A DNA stretch of 12,132 nt from Ruminococcaceae bacterium UBA1438 (lineage in GTDB: Bacteria; Bacillota; Clostridia; Oscillospirales; Acutalibacteraceae), in contig DCTO01000012.1 in assembly GCA_002329285.1 (NCBI GenBank), positions 23,634 to 35,765 of the forward strand, given 5' to 3'. Positions 9,053-12,132 of this stretch are shown here, in pieces (position 1 is the first letter of the stretch; every line of letters begins with the position of its first letter). The notes beneath the pieces are model-generated. The model saw only the letters and a program-made list of their open reading frames with translations, was not told where the DNA came from and searched no databases. Both the position numbers and the translations under genes were made by a program.

Positions 9053-10310
9053 TTAAAAGCCCCCTGTCAAGCATTTTTTGTGCGGCAAGCATTGCGCAAA
9101 GCTTTGCGCTGTGAAAGGTTAATCCGCCCTGTATCCAGGCATAATAAGGCCTTCTGATAGGAGCATCGGCAGAAAGTTCAATTGATGAGCCCATTGTGAA
9201 CGCACCGGCAGCCATAACAACCTTGCTGTCATATCCCGGCATGTCCCAGGGCTCGGGAGAAACAAAGCTGTCAATCGGACTGCCGCTCTGAATACCCTGG
9301 CAAAAGGCAACAAGACTTTCCGGATTTTCAAGTCCGAGAGACTGAACAATATCTCCCCTTTCAGCATCATATGCGGGGGTTGTTTTATAACCAAAACCAC
9401 AAAAAAGAGCAGAAATATATACTGCGCTTTTAAGCGCTTCACCCACTGTGTGCGGAGCATAAAACAGACCCATATACAGTTCCCTATTCATTCCGAGAGT
9501 TGCGCCAACCTCTTTACCGAGTCCGGGTGTTGTTAAGCGATACGCGCATTTCTCAACAAGATCGTGCCTGCCGGCAATATATCCGCCGGTTGTTGCAATT
9601 CCTCCACCGGCATTCTTAATAAGTGAGCCGGCAATTAAATCTGCACCAACGTTGGTTGGCTCAAGCTTTTCAACAAACTCACCATAGCAATTATCAACCA
9701 TAACTATAACATTGGGATTCTTTCCCTTGGCAATCTTAACAACCCTTTCAATCTCGCTAATTAAAAGGCTTGGTCTAAGCTCATATCCTCGGCTTCGCTG
9801 AATATAAACCATAGTTACGGAATCATCAATTGCAGCCTTAATGGCTTCATAATCAAGCCTTTCATCCTTGAGTGGGACTTCATCATAAACAATCCCGAAA
9901 TCCTTTAATGAACCCATTTCAGAGCCCGTTATGCCGATAACGTTATGAATAGTATCATACGGAGTGCCTGTAACAGAGAGCATCTTATCACCGGGGCGAA
10001 GCACTCCGAAAAGAGCAGTTGCAAGGGTGTGAGTTCCGCAGGTAAAATTATGGCGGACAAGCGCATCCTCCGCTCCGAAAACCTCTGCCCAGATTTTATC
10101 AAGCGTTTCCCTGCCCCTGTCTCCATATCCATAGCCAGTTGTTGAAACGAAATGGCTTTCTGAAACGCCATTATTAATAAATGCTGAAATAACCTTTTGC
10201 TGATTATATTCGGTTACTTCGTCAATCCTGCCAAACTGTGTTTCGGCAATTTCAAGCGCTTTCTCGGAAGCAGTTTCTATTCTTTTATCAAATTTGAAAA
10301 AGCTGTTCAT
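9045..10310 (-). CDS. Methionine gamma-lyase-like PLP enzyme ('aluminium resistance' family, YnbB-like)
   Basis: A 421-residue fold-type I pyridoxal-phosphate enzyme, full length for the Met_gamma_lyase family (PF06838, B. subtilis YnbB). The PLP signature is complete: a CGTHT loop (91-95) for cofactor phosphate, Asp206 in VMVDNCYGEF to pair with the pyridine nitrogen, and Schiff-base Lys232 in GSLIKNAGGG. Other family marks are QRSRGYELRPSL (171-182) and the glycine/tyrosine-rich TTGYGYGDRGRE near residue 60. Such enzymes are related to cystathionine gamma-synthase/lyase. The physiological reaction has not, to my knowledge, been settled, and the 'aluminium resistance' label is historical. 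The start ATG lies behind GGAG with 9-base spacing and overlaps the GNAT stop as ATGA. The 3' end overlaps the DUF2461 gene by 8 bases. Neighbours do not reveal a substrate, although a sulfur amino acid or other gamma-substituted amino acid is plausible from the fold. No key residue is missing. Confidence 0.92.
   Translation of the reverse strand: MNSFFKFDKRIETASEKALEIAETQFGRIDEVTEYNQQKVISAFINNGVSESHFVSTTGYGYGDRGRETLDKIWAEVFGAEDALVRHNFTCGTHTLATALFGVLRPGDKMLSVTGTPYDTIHNVIGITGSEMGSLKDFGIVYDEVPLKDERLDYEAIKAAIDDSVTMVYIQRSRGYELRPSLLISEIERVVKIAKGKNPNVIVMVDNCYGEFVEKLEPTNVGADLIAGSLIKNAGGGIATTGGYIAGRHDLVEKCAYRLTTPGLGKEVGATLGMNRELYMGLFYAPHTVGEALKSAVYISALFCGFGYKTTPAYDAERGDIVQSLGLENPESLVAFCQGIQSGSPIDSFVSPEPWDMPGYDSKVVMAAGAFTMGSSIELSADAPIRRPYYAWIQGGLTFHSAKLCAMLAAQKMLDRGLLNV
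9060..9065 (-). promoter_or_regulatory. Strong ribosome binding site of the DUF2461 gene
   Basis: AGGGGG is 7 bases ahead of the ATG at 9052 and lies within the end of the PLP enzyme gene. It is among the best Shine-Dalgarno matches in the window, so this gene can probably initiate independently of coupling. Confidence 0.65.
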
Positions 10311-11029
10311 TTATACATTCTCCATTTTCCGCAGTTTTCAAAACCGAGCTTTTTATAATAGCTTTCATTCTTGTTATTCTCACGCATTAAATATACTTTA
10401 CCTCTAACATCGCAGCACATTGCTGAAACAAGTGCGGAAGCATATCCTTTATTTCTGTATTCAGGCTTTGTCTGAACCGCAGTTATAATTGCATCGTCAT
10501 TATATATTGAAGAAAAAATTGCAGATGAAATGATCTCATCATCAATACTAAATGCATATGCCTTTGCAGCGTTATGCCTGATTCTGTGGCTTATATCAAC
10601 ATACCAGGCATCAAAATCAATTCCGGAATAATCAATAAAATTAAACAAATCAAAAAGATGCGGATATTCGTCAATAACGCGATAATCGCATGGAATTTCA
10701 ATTTTCTTTGAGGTTTTCATAATTACTCCGCTTGAATATTCCCTCTCAAACTTGAAATCGTCGGGGCAAAGAAGGCTTGAGAAGCCAAAAAACGATAAAA
10801 AATCACCCAGCTCATCATAATCTGCACGTTCGCAATAAGATAGAGTTAAATCCCAATCAAGAGCAGAAATAATCGCGAGCGTATTGCCATCATCATCAAT
10901 TTGCCTGAAAAACATAGCAAACGGATATTTAAAGCCATAAGCCTTTGCAAGTGAAAGAATTCTTATTGAAAAAATATCAAGAATCCAATATTCTGATAAT
11001 TCTGAAAATTCACTGATTTGCTCAATCAT
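10307..11029 (-). CDS. GNAT family N-acetyltransferase with N-terminal extension
   Basis: A 240-residue protein whose C-terminal half (about 115-240) is a GNAT acetyl-CoA-dependent acyltransferase domain. Motif A is visible as VQTKPEYRNKGYASALVS, with the acetyl-CoA pyrophosphate loop RNKGYA at residues 192-197. Motif B is the ending ESYYKKLGF (222-230), where Tyr224 or Tyr225 could be the general acid. The first 110 residues are not a canonical GNAT. They contain strand-like segments (PFAMFFRQ, TLAIISAL, TLSYCERAD) and may be a degenerate GNAT-like or substrate-binding half, as in other two-part clostridial GNATs. It starts 8 bases inside the M42 gene, behind only a weak Shine-Dalgarno (GGAT), so translation probably depends on coupling. 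It overlaps the next gene by ATGA. The substrate is unknown: small molecule, peptide or protein N-terminus are all possible. Confidence 0.87.
   Translation of the reverse strand: MIEQISEFSELSEYWILDIFSIRILSLAKAYGFKYPFAMFFRQIDDDGNTLAIISALDWDLTLSYCERADYDELGDFLSFFGFSSLLCPDDFKFEREYSSGVIMKTSKKIEIPCDYRVIDEYPHLFDLFNFIDYSGIDFDAWYVDISHRIRHNAAKAYAFSIDDEIISSAIFSSIYNDDAIITAVQTKPEYRNKGYASALVSAMCCDVRGKVYLMRENNKNESYYKKLGFENCGKWRMYK
10320..10323 (-). promoter_or_regulatory. Ribosome binding site of the PLP enzyme gene
   Basis: GGAG lies 9 bases before the ATG at 10310, inside the last codons of the GNAT gene. Together with the ATGA stop-start overlap it fixes this start. Confidence 0.6.
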
Positions 11030-12023
11030 AAATACTATCCAAAAATGCTTTTAACAGCTTCTCTGTTTCTTCAATATCACTCATTTTAACAACGCTGCTA
11101 CCGGAATGTATATACCTGCAAGGCAATGAAATTGCCAAAACTCTGCAACCATTGCCGCTTGTCTGAACAGAGCCGGCATCATTTCCGCCGGCAATTCTGG
11201 TTTTTGTTTGCGCTTTTATCCCGTTTTTGTCAGCGCACAACATAGCTTTTTCATAAAGTGCTTTATCATAAATAGTGCGATTATCCATATATGAAATAAC
11301 CGGACCGTTTCCGAGAACACAGCAACGGTCAGCGCCTGAAACGCCGTCAAGATCTGCAGCGGTTGTTGCTTCCAGAATTATAGATACGTCAGGATTAACT
11401 GAAAAAGCCGTGCAGGCAGCGCCGCGAAGCCCAACCTCCTCCTGAACGTTAAAGCAGAAATAAGCGCTGTATTTCAAATCGCTTTTAATCAATTTAATTA
11501 GCATCATGCAGCCAATTCTGTCATCAAGCGCTTTTGATTTAACATAACCGTTTCCAAACTCAATATATTCTGATTCAAAATAAACCGGATCGCCGAGCGA
11601 AACGAGTTTTTCGGCTTCTTCTTTATTGACGGCACCGATATCAACATAAAGCATTTCAAAGCTTGGCGCTTTTTTCTTTTCATCAGCTGAAAGCAGATGA
11701 ACGGCCTTTGAGCCAACAACGCCGATTGCACCGTTGACGTTAACCCGTTTTCCTATAACAACCCTTGGATCTATTCCGCCAACCGGGCTGATTTTAAAAT
11801 AGCCTTCATCGGTAACATAGTTAACGATAAAGCCAACCTCATCCATATGAGCGCAAAGCATAAGCTTATTTGCAGGCTCTATTGCACCCTTTTTATAAGC
11901 AATCACAGAGCCGAGTGAATCAACACTGTATTCACAATAATCTTTTATTTCTTTGATTATATAATCACGGACAGCCGTTTCTCTGCCGGAAGTTCCGTTT
12001 AAAAGGCATAATTCTTTAAGCAT
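11022..12023 (-). CDS. M42 family metallopeptidase (TET/YsdC-like aminopeptidase)
   Basis: A 333-residue protein, about normal length for M42 enzymes, which are cytosolic di-metal (Zn or Co) aminopeptidases that form large hollow assemblies and trim peptides. Visible ligands in order are His59 in AHMDE (with Asp61), the bridging Asp167 in KALDDR, catalytic Glu195 and ligand Glu196 in VQEEVG, Glu218 in LEATTAAD where many relatives have Asp, and His306 in RYIHS. All are intact. The segment between about residues 68 and 160 matches the inserted oligomerisation (PDZ-like) domain by position. I chose the ATG at 12023 because the peptide MLKELCLLNGTSG is the family's usual N-terminus. A longer frame adds 20 unlike residues read from inside the upstream gene. 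It overlaps its neighbours by 8 bases on each side. Substrate preference is not readable. Older annotations call this family 'endoglucanase' or 'glutamyl aminopeptidase'; the first is misleading. Confidence 0.95.
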   Translation of the reverse strand: MLKELCLLNGTSGRETAVRDYIIKEIKDYCEYSVDSLGSVIAYKKGAIEPANKLMLCAHMDEVGFIVNYVTDEGYFKISPVGGIDPRVVIGKRVNVNGAIGVVGSKAVHLLSADEKKKAPSFEMLYVDIGAVNKEEAEKLVSLGDPVYFESEYIEFGNGYVKSKALDDRIGCMMLIKLIKSDLKYSAYFCFNVQEEVGLRGAACTAFSVNPDVSIILEATTAADLDGVSGADRCCVLGNGPVISYMDNRTIYDKALYEKAMLCADKNGIKAQTKTRIAGGNDAGSVQTSGNGCRVLAISLPCRYIHSGSSVVKMSDIEETEKLLKAFLDSIYD

Positions 12024-12132
12024 TGATAACACCCGCCTTTTCTGTAATATAAGCAGCGATAACATCCGCCACGCTTTCAACATCCTTTAAATCAATCACT
12101 TCAACAGGGGTGTGCATATATTTAAGCGGAAT
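12016..12132 (-). CDS. M42 family metallopeptidase, C-terminal fragment (cut by the window edge)
   Basis: This reading frame enters from the right edge and ends at a TAA stop, leaving 38 codons. The visible peptide begins IPLKYMHTPVEVIDLKDVES, the characteristic tail of M42 (TET / FrvX / YsdC-like) aminopeptidases. The family's last metal-ligand histidine sits in the motif RYMHTP, here KYMHTP, followed by a helix that closes the protein. The upstream catalytic part lies outside the window, so activity cannot be judged. The gene overlaps the next gene by 8 bases; that neighbour is also an M42 peptidase, so this is a tandem paralogue pair. The frame continues unbroken to the edge, so it looks like a normal gene cut by the window rather than a pseudogene. 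The family call rests on a short but distinctive segment. Confidence 0.88.
   Translation of the reverse strand: MPLKYMHTPVEVIDLKDVESVADVIAAYITEKAGVINA
12032..12039 (-). promoter_or_regulatory. Ribosome binding site supporting the 12023 start of the second M42 gene
   Basis: The mRNA reads AAGGCGGG followed by 8 bases and ATG. It is an imperfect Shine-Dalgarno match, with the GGG at a suitable distance. It supports the internal ATG at 12023 rather than the longer frame beginning at 12083. It lies inside the 3' end of the preceding peptidase gene, which favours coupled translation. Confidence 0.5.

Noticed and set aside
9424..9437. GCGCTT-TT-AAGCGC inverted repeat in the PLP enzyme gene
   Set aside because: Single occurrence, 2-base loop, coding for normal protein sequence; no partner site or regulatory context.
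9045..10310. Calling the PLP enzyme a true methionine gamma-lyase
   Set aside because: The family name is structural; the sequence shows a PLP fold but nothing specific for methionine cleavage.
10774..10786. GGCTT-GAG-AAGCC hairpin followed by a run of A on the plus strand inside the GNAT gene
   Set aside because: On the transcribed strand the T-run precedes the stem, so it cannot be an intrinsic terminator, and it lies in the middle of an intact gene.
12024..12083. Longer N-terminus for the second M42 peptidase
   Set aside because: The added 20 residues come from reading the end of the upstream peptidase in another frame. They do not resemble the family, whose proteins begin near MLKELCLLNG.
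1..12132. Mobile element, prophage, CRISPR or defence island
   Set aside because: No transposase, integrase, phage or Cas-like frame, no direct repeat array, and uniform composition and coding strand throughout. AddAB degrades foreign linear DNA but is a housekeeping repair enzyme here.

Overview
The window is a gene-dense stretch of an A+T-rich bacterial chromosome, roughly 40% G+C by eye. Everything is coded on the minus strand, so transcription runs from the right end towards the left. The gene content suggests a low-GC Gram-positive, most likely an anaerobic Clostridia-type Bacillota. The clues are AddA/AddB rather than RecBCD, tandem M42 peptidases, an YnbB-type PLP enzyme and GGAGG-like ribosome binding sites. 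No rRNA or other phylogenetic marker is present to place it more finely.

Layout in transcription order: (1) the last 38 codons of an M42 metallopeptidase running in from the right edge; (2) a complete second M42 metallopeptidase; (3) a GNAT acetyltransferase with an extra N-terminal half; (4) a PLP-dependent enzyme of the methionine gamma-lyase-like / 'aluminium resistance' family; (5) a DUF2461 protein; (6) a phosphoglucomutase/phosphomannomutase-superfamily enzyme with variant active-site loops; (7) addB and (8) addA, the two subunits of the helicase-nuclease that processes double-strand breaks. addA ends 35 bases from the left edge.

Every junction is an overlap of 1 to 23 bases, so no intergenic base lies between positions 36 and 12132. 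I see no internal promoter, terminator, RNA gene, mobile element, CRISPR array or long repeat, and no gene-free stretch above 35 bases. The simplest reading is one translationally coupled operon, with promoter and terminator both outside the window.

Functionally it is a mixed housekeeping operon. The peptidases recycle peptides, the mutase interconverts sugar phosphates, and AddAB handles recombinational repair. The GNAT, PLP enzyme and DUF2461 protein in the middle have no firmly assigned substrates. All catalytic motifs I could check in the peptidase, PLP enzyme, AddA and AddB are intact. I found no convincing new defence or mobile system; the most open questions are the central trio and the variant mutase.
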